Part shown: positions 1 through 7,727 of the stretch, one piece after another
Position numbering within the stretch: position 1 is the first letter of the stretch
Layout of the letters: the number at the start of each line of letters is the position of its first letter
DNA from: Fibrobacterota bacterium
GTDB taxonomy: Bacteria; Fibrobacterota; Chitinivibrionia; Chitinivibrionales; FEN-1185
Direction of reading: 5' to 3'
NCBI GenBank assembly: GCA_003165595.1
Contig: PLWQ01000009.1
Location: 79,516 to 143,515 of the forward strand
Length of the DNA stretch: 64,000 nucleotides
The notes under the pieces: model-generated
The model's database searches: none
What the model was told of the DNA's origin: nothing
Seen by the model: the letters and a program-made list of their open reading frames with translations, nothing else
Position numbers and translations under genes: made by a program

Positions 1-19
1 TGAATATTTAGAGGTCCCC
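1..19. repeat. Right end of a MITE-like element
   Basis: TGAATATTTAGAGGTCCCC matches the right terminal inverted repeat of the elements at 37138-37401 and 59924-60100 with two mismatches. The rest of the copy lies outside the window. Nothing else is recognisable between here and the first gene at 266. Confidence 0.5.
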
Positions 20-265
20 TTAATAATAGCGAGGCATTTCTACCACACTCCTTTTCCTGTAACCCGCTGAATCGACAGAAATAGACCCTGTAAACTCTTC
101 TTTTGTCCGCGGTACATTCACCACACTTTGCCGGTTTCTTTTCGTCCCCGCATCCTGCCAGTATTCCCGCAAAACATTGATTCGCAATCAATAAAGCCTG
201 TAGTTGGAATGTGGCTTGGCAGTTGCGAGATATATTCCGAAACTCTAAACAAGGGTGTACGCACT

Positions 266-688
266 ATGCTTGAAGACATCTTGATAATAGGAATTGACCA
301 GTACGACCGGGAAATAATTACCAAGCTCTTTTCGGAGAAATACGGCCTTATGTTTGTTGACAAAACGGATCGCAGGTCTTGGTGCGCCACGAGCCCGTTC
401 TTTAAACTTGTTATTTACAATATGGGCATACCGAGCGAAGAAAGCCTCCAAGCGCTTCAAAGCATAAAGAACAACGATTCTTTCGAAAGACCGGTAATCG
501 TCATCACCTCACAGAACACCGTAGACGTTGACCGTTTCCTGGCTACCACGGGAGTGTTCTATCATCTTGTGAGACCGTTTGAAATTCGCGACCTCGACGA
601 CCTCATAAGCGGCGCTTTGCGGTTCTGGAAGAAAAAGCTTATTGATGTTCCGGCGCAATTCGAACCCCGGAAAGCAGTGAGGGAATAA
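266..688 (+). CDS. Receiver-like protein lacking the phosphoacceptor Asp (pseudo-receiver)
   Basis: This 140-aa protein has the alternating beta/alpha pattern of a response-regulator receiver, but key residues are gone. The acidic pair after the first strand is DQ, the strand that should end in the phospho-Asp reads LVIYNMG with no Asp, and the usual Lys-Pro is Arg-Pro (LVRPF, near residue 103). The ATG at 266 is chosen because the receiver-like fold begins there (MLEDILIIG); an open frame extends upstream to 128 without domain support. The stop overlaps the next start (TAATG), so it is translationally coupled to a receiver-kinase. It probably acts as a phosphorylation-independent adaptor or partner of that kinase. 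This is inferred from fold pattern only. Confidence 0.7.
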   Translation: MLEDILIIGIDQYDREIITKLFSEKYGLMFVDKTDRRSWCATSPFFKLVIYNMGIPSEESLQALQSIKNNDSFERPVIVITSQNTVDVDRFLATTGVFYHLVRPFEIRDLDDLISGALRFWKKKLIDVPAQFEPRKAVRE

Positions 689-2256
689 TGGACACAAAGT
701 ATCGCATCCTTGTCGTGGACGACTCGGAAACCATCAGGGACGCAACAGTGGAAATCCTCGCTCACGAAGGGTATTCCATGATGACCGCAAGCGGCGCGAA
801 CGAGGCATTGTCGCTGCTTTCCCAAGGCCGGTTCGACTTGTTTCTTCTGGACGTGATGATGCCGGAAGTAAACGGACTCACCCTGCTGAAGGATCTCAAG
901 GTGTACGAAAACACCTACGAGGCGGTCATGATGACCGGCCACGAAAACATCGATGATGCCGCAACGGCTATGGAGCTTGGTGCTTTTAGTTATATACGCA
1001 AGCCGATCAAAAGGGAAGAACTGATCCACCATGTGCAAAAGGCGCTTGCCATGGTGAGCGTTAAGAAGAACCGCTACGACCATCTCATGGCATTGGAAGA
1101 AAAGATCCGGAGTCGCACAACGGAGCTGGAAAATGCGGTGCGCCAGCTCGAGCAGCAGGGCATGCGGATCGACGCGATTATCAACAGCATGGGCGAGGGG
1201 CTTCTGGCAACGGACAACAACGGAACCGTTGTGCTCATGAACGGCGTTGCGGAAACGATTACGGGCCTGCGGTTCAGCGATTGCGCGGGAGTGCATGTGG
1301 CGCGTCTTGATGCAAGGAGAGAGGTGAAAGATTTTTTGCGGTCCCATGCCGGAGAGATGATGCCGGCCATGATTGAAACCAAAGTCCTTTCCGTGGCGCT
1401 GGACAATGCCGACACGCGCCATTATTCGGTGAACATGCAGGCGATAACGGATGAAGCCGGGGACAGGACCGGCACCGTAATGCTCTTTATGGACCAGACC
1501 GGCGCGGTGCATATGGAGGCGCTGCGGAATTCGTTCCTCAGCGTTGCCGCGCATGAGCTGCGGACACCGGTCAACATAATCATGAATTACCTTTCCCTCC
1601 TTAAAACCAAGGGCGATAGCGGCGACATCCGGGCCGTGGCGGTGGAAGACATGAGCTGCGCTAACAACCGGATAAAATATCTTGTCAACAGTATCATATC
1701 CTTTGTCAACCTTTCGGCCGGCTACATCCCGGTTTATGCCGGCACGGTTGACGCGGGAGCAATTGTCCGTGAGGAAATTGAAAAGCTCGGCGGCGAGATG
1801 CGGGAGAAAAACGTCGGGTTCGAAGTCGCACCCGCAAATGGAGCGTCCCTCATCAGCGCGGACCCGCACCTTGTACGGGTAGCGCTGTCCAACGTGCTGA
1901 GCAACGCGGTCAAATTCAACAGGCAGAACGGGAAAGTGCGCATCGCCGTTAAAGACGCGGCGGTAAAGGGAGCGCCGGGAATTTCAATTGACGTATCGGA
2001 TGATGGCGAGGGAATATCGGAGCGTGCGATGAACAATCTTTTCGAAGGTTTTATCCAGGGGGAAGATCCCAATACCAGGAGCCATTCCGGGCTGGGCACG
2101 GGGCTGTACCTTGCAAAACGCGCGGTTGAGCTGTTGGGCGGGGAAATCCGCGCGGACTCGCATCAGGGACAAGGAAGCAGGTTTTCAATAGAACTTCCTG
2201 TTTGTCCGGTGGGCTGCACATTGCTCGAAAAGGGGCCGATCCTGCATCGGACCTGA
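688..2256 (+). CDS. Receiver-PAS-histidine kinase
   Basis: This is a soluble 522-aa kinase. It has an N-terminal receiver (acidic pair D11/D12, phospho-Asp D55, T83, K105), a coiled-coil linker (about 130-160), a PAS domain (about 160-280), a dimerisation/phosphoacceptor helix with H289 in AAHELRTP, and a GHKL ATPase domain (N box near NVLSNAVKFN, G1 DDGEGIS, G2 GLGTGLYLAK). There is no membrane segment, so it senses cytoplasmic signals or takes phosphate through its receiver. The start is one base inside the preceding stop. The receiver-first arrangement is typical of kinases that act inside a phosphorelay. Confidence 0.9.
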   Translation: MDTKYRILVVDDSETIRDATVEILAHEGYSMMTASGANEALSLLSQGRFDLFLLDVMMPEVNGLTLLKDLKVYENTYEAVMMTGHENIDDAATAMELGAFSYIRKPIKREELIHHVQKALAMVSVKKNRYDHLMALEEKIRSRTTELENAVRQLEQQGMRIDAIINSMGEGLLATDNNGTVVLMNGVAETITGLRFSDCAGVHVARLDARREVKDFLRSHAGEMMPAMIETKVLSVALDNADTRHYSVNMQAITDEAGDRTGTVMLFMDQTGAVHMEALRNSFLSVAAHELRTPVNIIMNYLSLLKTKGDSGDIRAVAVEDMSCANNRIKYLVNSIISFVNLSAGYIPVYAGTVDAGAIVREEIEKLGGEMREKNVGFEVAPANGASLISADPHLVRVALSNVLSNAVKFNRQNGKVRIAVKDAAVKGAPGISIDVSDDGEGISERAMNNLFEGFIQGEDPNTRSHSGLGTGLYLAKRAVELLGGEIRADSHQGQGSRFSIELPVCPVGCTLLEKGPILHRT

Positions 2257-2468
2257 AGAATGCAGTTTTCCGCAAAGGCGCGAAGTACGCTAAGGTTCGC
2301 AAAGGGAAGCGGGTCCAATGTCAATAACTTGCAGAAAACGGAAGCGAGACTTCGATATTTGGCGGATAATGCCTTGCAATAGTAGAAACTCTTTACGGCC
2401 ATTTCTTTGCGGCCTTTGCGGTGAGAATTATCTCCGGAATTACGGATCAAACTTGACATGGAGGAAAC

Positions 2469-2837
2469 ATGGCGGCAAAAGTACTTGTGATCGACGACGA
2501 AAAACTTCTCGTAAAATCCACCTGCATGGCCCTGTCGTTCTACGGGTTCGAGGCCAAAGGGGCGCTCGACGGCGAGGAAGGGTTGAGCGCGGCGGTGCAG
2601 TTTGCGCCCAAGGTAATCCTTCTGGACATCATGATGCCGGGAATGGACGGCTGGCAGGTGCTGTCGCGTCTGAGGGCGGAGGAAATTACCAAAAACATTC
2701 CCGTCATCATCTTTACGGCAAAGGAACATTCCAACGGGACGTCCCTGGCGCGGTCGAAGGGCGCGGTGGACTATATCTCCAAGCCGTTTGAACCCGAAGA
2801 ACTCGTGGCAGTGCTCAATAAGTACATCGCGGCTTGA
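2469..2837 (+). CDS. Single-domain response regulator
   Basis: This is a stand-alone receiver of 122 aa with all catalytic residues: D9/D10, phospho-Asp D53 in LLDIMMPGMDG, T83 and K105 (YISKPF). It has no output domain, so it acts as a CheY-like shuttle or phosphate-relay protein. A good ribosome site (GGAGG about 6 bases before the ATG) supports the start. About 210 bp separate it from the upstream kinase. The next kinase starts 19 bp after its stop, so the two are likely co-expressed. Confidence 0.9.
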   Translation: MAAKVLVIDDEKLLVKSTCMALSFYGFEAKGALDGEEGLSAAVQFAPKVILLDIMMPGMDGWQVLSRLRAEEITKNIPVIIFTAKEHSNGTSLARSKGAVDYISKPFEPEELVAVLNKYIAA

Positions 2838-2856
2838 CGCAGGCAAGGAGAACCTC

Positions 2857-3912
2857 ATGAACATGAATGTTACGCACAAGGAATTTGAACAGATCGCCGA
2901 CTATCTTCCCGTGGGGATTCTGGTATTCGATCCGGGGATGCAGATACGTCTGTGGAACGATCTTGCCCTCCAGCTTACCGGCATCGGGATAGAACACATT
3001 CTGTCGGGCAATTACAGTTCCCTGCTTGACGAAAAAGTTCTTGCGATGCTCGCCGTTGCCAGAGATGCCGAAAAAACATCACAACAGCATCTGCTTTTGG
3101 AAAAAGACAATAGAACCGTCAGTTACACGGTGAAGAGGGTCCCCGACAATAGCGATATCGAAACGATACTCATTATCGAGGACGCCACAAGATTCCTGCA
3201 AATCGAACGGATCGAACGGGATTTTATCGGCACCCTGCTACATAAGCTGCGGGGCCCACTGTCCACCCTCAAGACATCGCTTGCCATGATGCAGGGCGGC
3301 GCGATCGAAGGACTTGCGCCCCAGGGCAGGGAAATCCTCGACATGGGATATCACGAAGTGAACCGGCTCGTAACGCTCACAAACGATTTGCGCGACCTTT
3401 TCCTCATAGAAACAGGACTTGCGGAAAAAGACATTGAAATCGAAAAGTTCAATGTCTCCACCGCGCTTAATCGCGCGGTTGAAGACCTGGCGAGAATGCC
3501 TGATCCGTTTGGTTCCGTCCGCAAACGCCTTGTTCTAAAAAGTTTCTTTGACGTTCCCGTGGAAACGGATTTCGAAAAGCTGAAGAAGGTTTTCCACATC
3601 TTATTGAAGAACGCGCTTATGTATTCCCCGGAAAAATCCGCGGTTGCCGTGGAGTGCTGCGACAACTCCGGGTCCGTCGATATCAAGGTATGTGACCAGG
3701 GCATAGGCATGTCTTTGGCCGGTATGCCGCTGCTATTCTCAAAATATTTCCGCGAAATCAACCATGCAACCAGGGCGGCGGAGGGAAACGGCCTGGGCCT
3801 TTTTATCGCCAAGTCTTTTGTGACGCTGATGAAAGGGACCATATACTGCGAAAGCATGCAGGGGAAAGGCAGCGCGTTTCTGCTCTCACTGCCGCAGGCA
3901 TGGGGCAAATAG
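2857..3912 (+). CDS. PAS-histidine kinase
   Basis: This soluble 351-aa kinase has a short PAS domain (about 10-112), a phosphoacceptor helix with H129 in LLHKLRGPL (an unusual variant of HELRTPL in which Gly replaces Thr), and a GHKL ATPase domain (N box LLKNALMYS, G1 DQGIGM, G2 GNGLGLFIAKS). The ATG at 2857 is preferred over an upstream in-frame Met because AAGGAG lies 6 bases before it and the PAS fold begins shortly after. The next gene begins within 3 bp of its stop. It may be the cognate kinase of the single-domain regulator just upstream. Confidence 0.85.
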   Translation: MNMNVTHKEFEQIADYLPVGILVFDPGMQIRLWNDLALQLTGIGIEHILSGNYSSLLDEKVLAMLAVARDAEKTSQQHLLLEKDNRTVSYTVKRVPDNSDIETILIIEDATRFLQIERIERDFIGTLLHKLRGPLSTLKTSLAMMQGGAIEGLAPQGREILDMGYHEVNRLVTLTNDLRDLFLIETGLAEKDIEIEKFNVSTALNRAVEDLARMPDPFGSVRKRLVLKSFFDVPVETDFEKLKKVFHILLKNALMYSPEKSAVAVECCDNSGSVDIKVCDQGIGMSLAGMPLLFSKYFREINHATRAAEGNGLGLFIAKSFVTLMKGTIYCESMQGKGSAFLLSLPQAWGK

Positions 3913-3914
3913 CC

Positions 3915-4778
3915 ATGGACAAAACAGCATTTCTCATCCGGCTTGAAACCATTGAAAATCTCCCCACGCTGCCCATTATCGTCCAGCAGATCCAGAGACT
4001 CATCGCAAGCCCAAGCTCGAACATGGGCCAGATTGCGGCCGTCATCACCAAGGACCAGGCAATCGCCTCACGCGTGATACGGCTCATCAATTCCGCCTTT
4101 TACGGCATGGGCGGCAAAGTCACCTCGATCCAGCAGGCAATTGTGCTTCTCGGGCTCAATACGGTCAAAAACCTGGTGACGGGCGTTTCGGTGGTAAAAA
4201 TGTTTGAAGATGCGGGTGTTGCCTCGATATTCGACAGGCAGAAATTCTGGATGCACACGTTTGCCTGCGCGCTCGGCAGCCGGGCGATTGCACGTGAAAT
4301 CCATGCCGCGGAACCCGAGGATTTTTTTCTTGCCGGCCTGCTGCATGATATCGGGATTCTGGTTTTGGACCAGTTCTTCCACGGGGAATTCATAGGAGTT
4401 CTGCAATGCGCCGTGGGCGACAAGACCGATTACACAAAAGCGGAGCAAAACATCCTGGGAATAACGCATCAGGAGATTGGCGAATACGTGGCCCAAAAAT
4501 GGAAAATCCCGGAATTACTCGTGCATTCCATCCGGCACCACCACAACCCGGCCACTACGGACAGCGCCTGCGCCGGGAGCATTGTGGCAATAGCTGCGGT
4601 CCATGTTGCGGATATCGCGGCATTCAACAGAGGTTTGGACCTGGGGTACAAAAACGGGGTGAAACCGTACCATACCGCCGCGATGAGGTCCATCGGCATT
4701 TCGGAAAGCCGGGTTAACGAGCTGTTCGACGGCGTCGAAAAAGAGGTCAAGACAGTTGCGGCGGAATGGGGAGTGTGA
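3915..4778 (+). CDS. HDOD domain protein
   Basis: The 287-aa product is an HDOD protein, a family related to HD phosphohydrolases and common in bacterial signalling. Residues 5-210 carry the typical pattern (LPTLPIIVQQI, INSAFYGM, QAIVLLGL, AGLLHDIG). HDOD proteins usually lack phosphohydrolase activity and act as scaffolds. The second ATG (3915) is chosen because it follows the upstream stop by two bases; an ATG at 3900 in the same frame would overlap the kinase gene. It is the last gene before a 356-bp gap and belongs by spacing to the upstream signalling operon. Confidence 0.85.
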   Translation: MDKTAFLIRLETIENLPTLPIIVQQIQRLIASPSSNMGQIAAVITKDQAIASRVIRLINSAFYGMGGKVTSIQQAIVLLGLNTVKNLVTGVSVVKMFEDAGVASIFDRQKFWMHTFACALGSRAIAREIHAAEPEDFFLAGLLHDIGILVLDQFFHGEFIGVLQCAVGDKTDYTKAEQNILGITHQEIGEYVAQKWKIPELLVHSIRHHHNPATTDSACAGSIVAIAAVHVADIAAFNRGLDLGYKNGVKPYHTAAMRSIGISESRVNELFDGVEKEVKTVAAEWGV

Positions 4779-5134
4779 GTAGAATTGCCGGTCGCAGACT
4801 GATCCAAGCTGACTTCTGATTGCTGAAAGCTAAGTTCCGGGGCATCCATAGGCAAAAGCTGAAAAGAATGAATGTCCGTTTGTTTTATCATGAACTGATG
4901 AGTGTTACACTGATTGCTGTGTACTGATTCTTTTTTGCGCCAGGTGGACCGGAGCGGTGCGCTAAAGCGCAGAGCCGCCTGACCCCGGCCCATGGGGCCA
5001 TAGGGGCAGTGCGGCACCGAGGCCTTGGCCGAGCCCGAAGGGAGACCGACCTTTTATAGAGTGGCACGGCCGTGCGACTCTACAAAAGGGAACGCCCGGA
5101 ATTCTATTTTACCTTAATTCTTGAAATAGTCACT
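4779..5134. other. Intergenic segment with GC-rich repeat-like DNA
   Basis: No gene is seen in this 356-bp gap. Positions 4940-5045 are GC-rich and look like dispersed repeat sequence, including a small hairpin (TGCGCT aa AGCGCA near 4957-4970). The large palindrome at 5051-5088 is listed separately. Confidence 0.5.
5051..5088. promoter_or_regulatory. Large imperfect palindrome upstream of the FapA-like gene
   Basis: Two 19-base arms centred between 5069 and 5070 pair at 17 positions: CTTTTATAGAGTGGCACGG against its complement, with mismatches at 5056/5083 and 5063/5076. It lies 46 bp before the start at 5135. It could be a terminator for the upstream operon, a regulator site, or a mobile-element scar. 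It has no long T-run on the + strand. Confidence 0.5.
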
Positions 5135-6988
5135 ATGCTTACAAACAACGAAAATTATGAATCGGACGAACTGCTTGCGCGGATCGAGAAGCAGCTCGAC
5201 GAGATAGACACCGGCGAGATTCTAAGCGACATGACCAGGGAGTGTCTTGAGCAGAAGGGATTTATAGGAAACAAACCGGTTGCGATCCCAAGAAAACAAC
5301 CCAAACAGGAAACCGACAAGGAACACCTCCTGTTTGAAGAAAACGTCGATTTCGTCCGGCTACCGGACAGTACGGTCGCCGCGGAGCTTGACGCCGGGTC
5401 GCTTCTTGATTTAAAGGACGTTACCAAAGGCCAGCTTCTCGCCACGAGGAGCGCAAACGAACAGATTCCGTTTTCCAGCGGCATCAATGTCGTCCGGTCG
5501 ACAGACGGCCCAAGGGAGATGTTCCATGCAAATGCCAGAGGCAAAGCGGTCATCATAAAGAACGGCCTTCATGTGGTACTGTCGGACCGTGACTGCAAGA
5601 TCCAGATTCGCACCGACGACGCAAAGATGCATGCCTATCTCGATTGCGTTCCGTGCCTGGGAACAGGGAAAGCCCTGACCGTTGATGCGGTTATTGGGGA
5701 GTTGAAAAACGCCGGCGTACGGTTTGGAATAGACAATGCGGCGGCCAAAAATGCTGTTGATAAAGCGGAAACGCTAAAGAAGGGACTTTTGGACGTCTGT
5801 GTCGCGACGGGAAAGGCGCCGACGCCCGGAGACGACGGCAAGGTACACTACGAATTCAAAATTGAACAACAGGAATACGATTTTCAAATTCTCCCCGACG
5901 GCAGGATAGATTACCATAATTTCAAGAACATTCTCATGACCCAAAAGGGCCAGTTGCTCGCCCGGCTCGTGGAACCGAAGCCGGGTACAACCGGAACCAA
6001 CGTGCTGGGCGAGGGAATCCCGGCTTCAAACGGAAATCCCGTTTTTCTCATTCCGGGCAACGGGGTAAGAAAATCCGCCAGCGGCAAGGAGTTTTTTGCC
6101 GAGACCAACGGAAGCATAATGATAAACGGTTCGGTTATCGAGGTGGTGAACACTTTTGTCGTCAATGGCGACGTGGATTATTCCACTGGAAATATCCAGT
6201 TCAACGGCAATGTTTTGATCAACGGCAATGTCCCGGATGGCTTTGAAATACAGGCCGAAGGAGACATTATCGTTGCGAAAATCGTTGAATCGGCGCGGTT
6301 GGAAGCCGGGCGCGACGTCATCATAAAAGGCGGAATACAGGGGAAAGGCAAGGGCCTTGTATCGGCGGGAAGGGACATACGCGCGGGGTATGCGCAGAAC
6401 GCCCGGCTGGAGGCGCAGGGCGCGATTTACATAGAGAACTCCGCCATCAACAGTTACATTTTCACGTCAAAATGCCTTGTCATGCTGGACAAAAAAGGGT
6501 CGGTTATCGGCGGGGAAGTATTTGCCCAGCGCGGGATCGATGTGAGGGTCCTGGGCTCCGAAACCGGCGTCAAGACGTTCGTTGAGGCAGGCACGAATTT
6601 TCTTGTGATGAGAAAAGTTGCGGAACTCGACACGGCTGCGGAATTCTGCAGAACAAACATTGACAAAATAGAAGACAGCCTCAAGGCGCTTTATGGCCGC
6701 GCCAAATCGAGCCAGACATTCGATCCGGGAATGAAAAGGGTCGTGGACAAGGCGCTGGAAAAAAAGAAAGACCTGGAACAGCGCCGCGCCGTAATGATCG
6801 CCAAACGCAACGACCTTTCACTTCAGTCACAGGAAAGGGACGCGTGTTATGTCAAGGTCAAGCAGACCTGTTATCCGGACGTGTACATAAAAATCAAGGA
6901 ATACAAGACCCTCGTGTCGAAGCCGAGGGACAATGTCCGGTTTTCGGAAGACCGTGAGGCTCGCGGGATCGCGGTGGGAGCGTATTGA
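5135..6988 (+). CDS. FapA/DUF342-family protein
   Basis: This 617-aa cytoplasmic protein belongs to the FapA (DUF342) family. The N-terminal 150 residues are variable. The middle (about 180-300) carries the FapA N domain with the typical run GQLLARLVEPKPGTTGTNVLGE. Residues 330-480 form a right-handed beta-helix made of short NGNVLINGNV and AGRDVIIKGG repeats. The C-terminal 100 residues are a coiled coil. Family members are linked to flagellar assembly, surface structures or signalling, but no flagellar gene is present here. The ATG at 5135 is chosen because the upstream extension runs through the palindrome at 5051-5088. Its setting among kinases suggests a signalling scaffold. Confidence 0.8.
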   Translation: MLTNNENYESDELLARIEKQLDEIDTGEILSDMTRECLEQKGFIGNKPVAIPRKQPKQETDKEHLLFEENVDFVRLPDSTVAAELDAGSLLDLKDVTKGQLLATRSANEQIPFSSGINVVRSTDGPREMFHANARGKAVIIKNGLHVVLSDRDCKIQIRTDDAKMHAYLDCVPCLGTGKALTVDAVIGELKNAGVRFGIDNAAAKNAVDKAETLKKGLLDVCVATGKAPTPGDDGKVHYEFKIEQQEYDFQILPDGRIDYHNFKNILMTQKGQLLARLVEPKPGTTGTNVLGEGIPASNGNPVFLIPGNGVRKSASGKEFFAETNGSIMINGSVIEVVNTFVVNGDVDYSTGNIQFNGNVLINGNVPDGFEIQAEGDIIVAKIVESARLEAGRDVIIKGGIQGKGKGLVSAGRDIRAGYAQNARLEAQGAIYIENSAINSYIFTSKCLVMLDKKGSVIGGEVFAQRGIDVRVLGSETGVKTFVEAGTNFLVMRKVAELDTAAEFCRTNIDKIEDSLKALYGRAKSSQTFDPGMKRVVDKALEKKKDLEQRRAVMIAKRNDLSLQSQERDACYVKVKQTCYPDVYIKIKEYKTLVSKPRDNVRFSEDREARGIAVGAY

Positions 6989-7007
6989 AAAGGGCAAAGG
7001 GTAAACC

Positions 7008-7727
7008 ATGATGATATCGAAATTCGGGTTACGGGAAGCCACAAACTGTTCGACGGCGCTGAGAAAAATCGGCCGGAACTGCCGTTCCATGGAAGAAGCC
7101 GCTGCGGAAATAGTGGACCTGTTCTACAATAGTTTTACGGATGAAACGGGCTCGACAAGAGATTTTGCTCTTGTACGCGTGTTCAAAACACATGCTTATG
7201 GAAAGCTCAATGCGGAACTGAAGAAATTTGCCAGGCAATGTTTTCCCGATGAAGTAGTGAACATTACAACAAAGTGTTTGACGCTTCTTGCGACGATCGG
7301 GGACGATGAATCCTGGAAATCACGCAGGAATTCGAGAGGGCACAAGGCTATACCTCTGTCAAGCGAAGACGTGGTGAATAAACTGCCCATGATCCGGAAC
7401 CTCATAAAACAACTCGGGCTGGATGTGCAAACAGTGCTCCAGCCGGACCCGGAAATAGTCCGGGACATGTCGGAAAAAACGTATAATGTTTTTCTGGTCC
7501 CAAACGCTTTGGGCAGCCCCTATATCCCGGCACAGAATGATTTTGTAATTCCGTTCCATATAGAATCGGTCCTGGGCTTCGGCGGCGCTTTTCCGGACGG
7601 GGAAATATTTGTAACGATCATTTTTTCAAAAAAGCCTATTAACGAGGATGTCGCCACCCTATTCAAAACCATTGCTTTGTCAATAAAGGTCTCACTTCTG
7701 CCGTTTATTGGGAAAACATTTTCATGA
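7008..7727 (+). CDS. Conserved protein of unknown function, partner of a PAS kinase
   Basis: This soluble 239-aa protein has no signal peptide or membrane helix. I cannot assign a named domain. The C-terminal 60 residues (FGGAFPDGEIFV to VSLLPF) resemble, from memory, a GAF-like module found next to PAS/histidine kinases. The stop overlaps the start of the four-PAS kinase by 4 bases (ATGA), which indicates translational coupling. It probably supplies a sensory input to that kinase. Similarity to a heme- or ligand-binding sensor is possible but unsupported by a visible motif. Confidence 0.7.
   Translation: MMISKFGLREATNCSTALRKIGRNCRSMEEAAAEIVDLFYNSFTDETGSTRDFALVRVFKTHAYGKLNAELKKFARQCFPDEVVNITTKCLTLLATIGDDESWKSRRNSRGHKAIPLSSEDVVNKLPMIRNLIKQLGLDVQTVLQPDPEIVRDMSEKTYNVFLVPNALGSPYIPAQNDFVIPFHIESVLGFGGAFPDGEIFVTIIFSKKPINEDVATLFKTIALSIKVSLLPFIGKTFS

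Noticed and set aside
562-1869. 435-codon open frame on the - strand
   Set aside because: It lies antisense to the receiver-kinase gene, has a His/Arg-rich composition typical of a codon-bias shadow, and shows no domain.
2318-2791. 157-codon frame overlapping the single-domain regulator
   Set aside because: It is a frame-shifted shadow of the receiver at 2469-2837.
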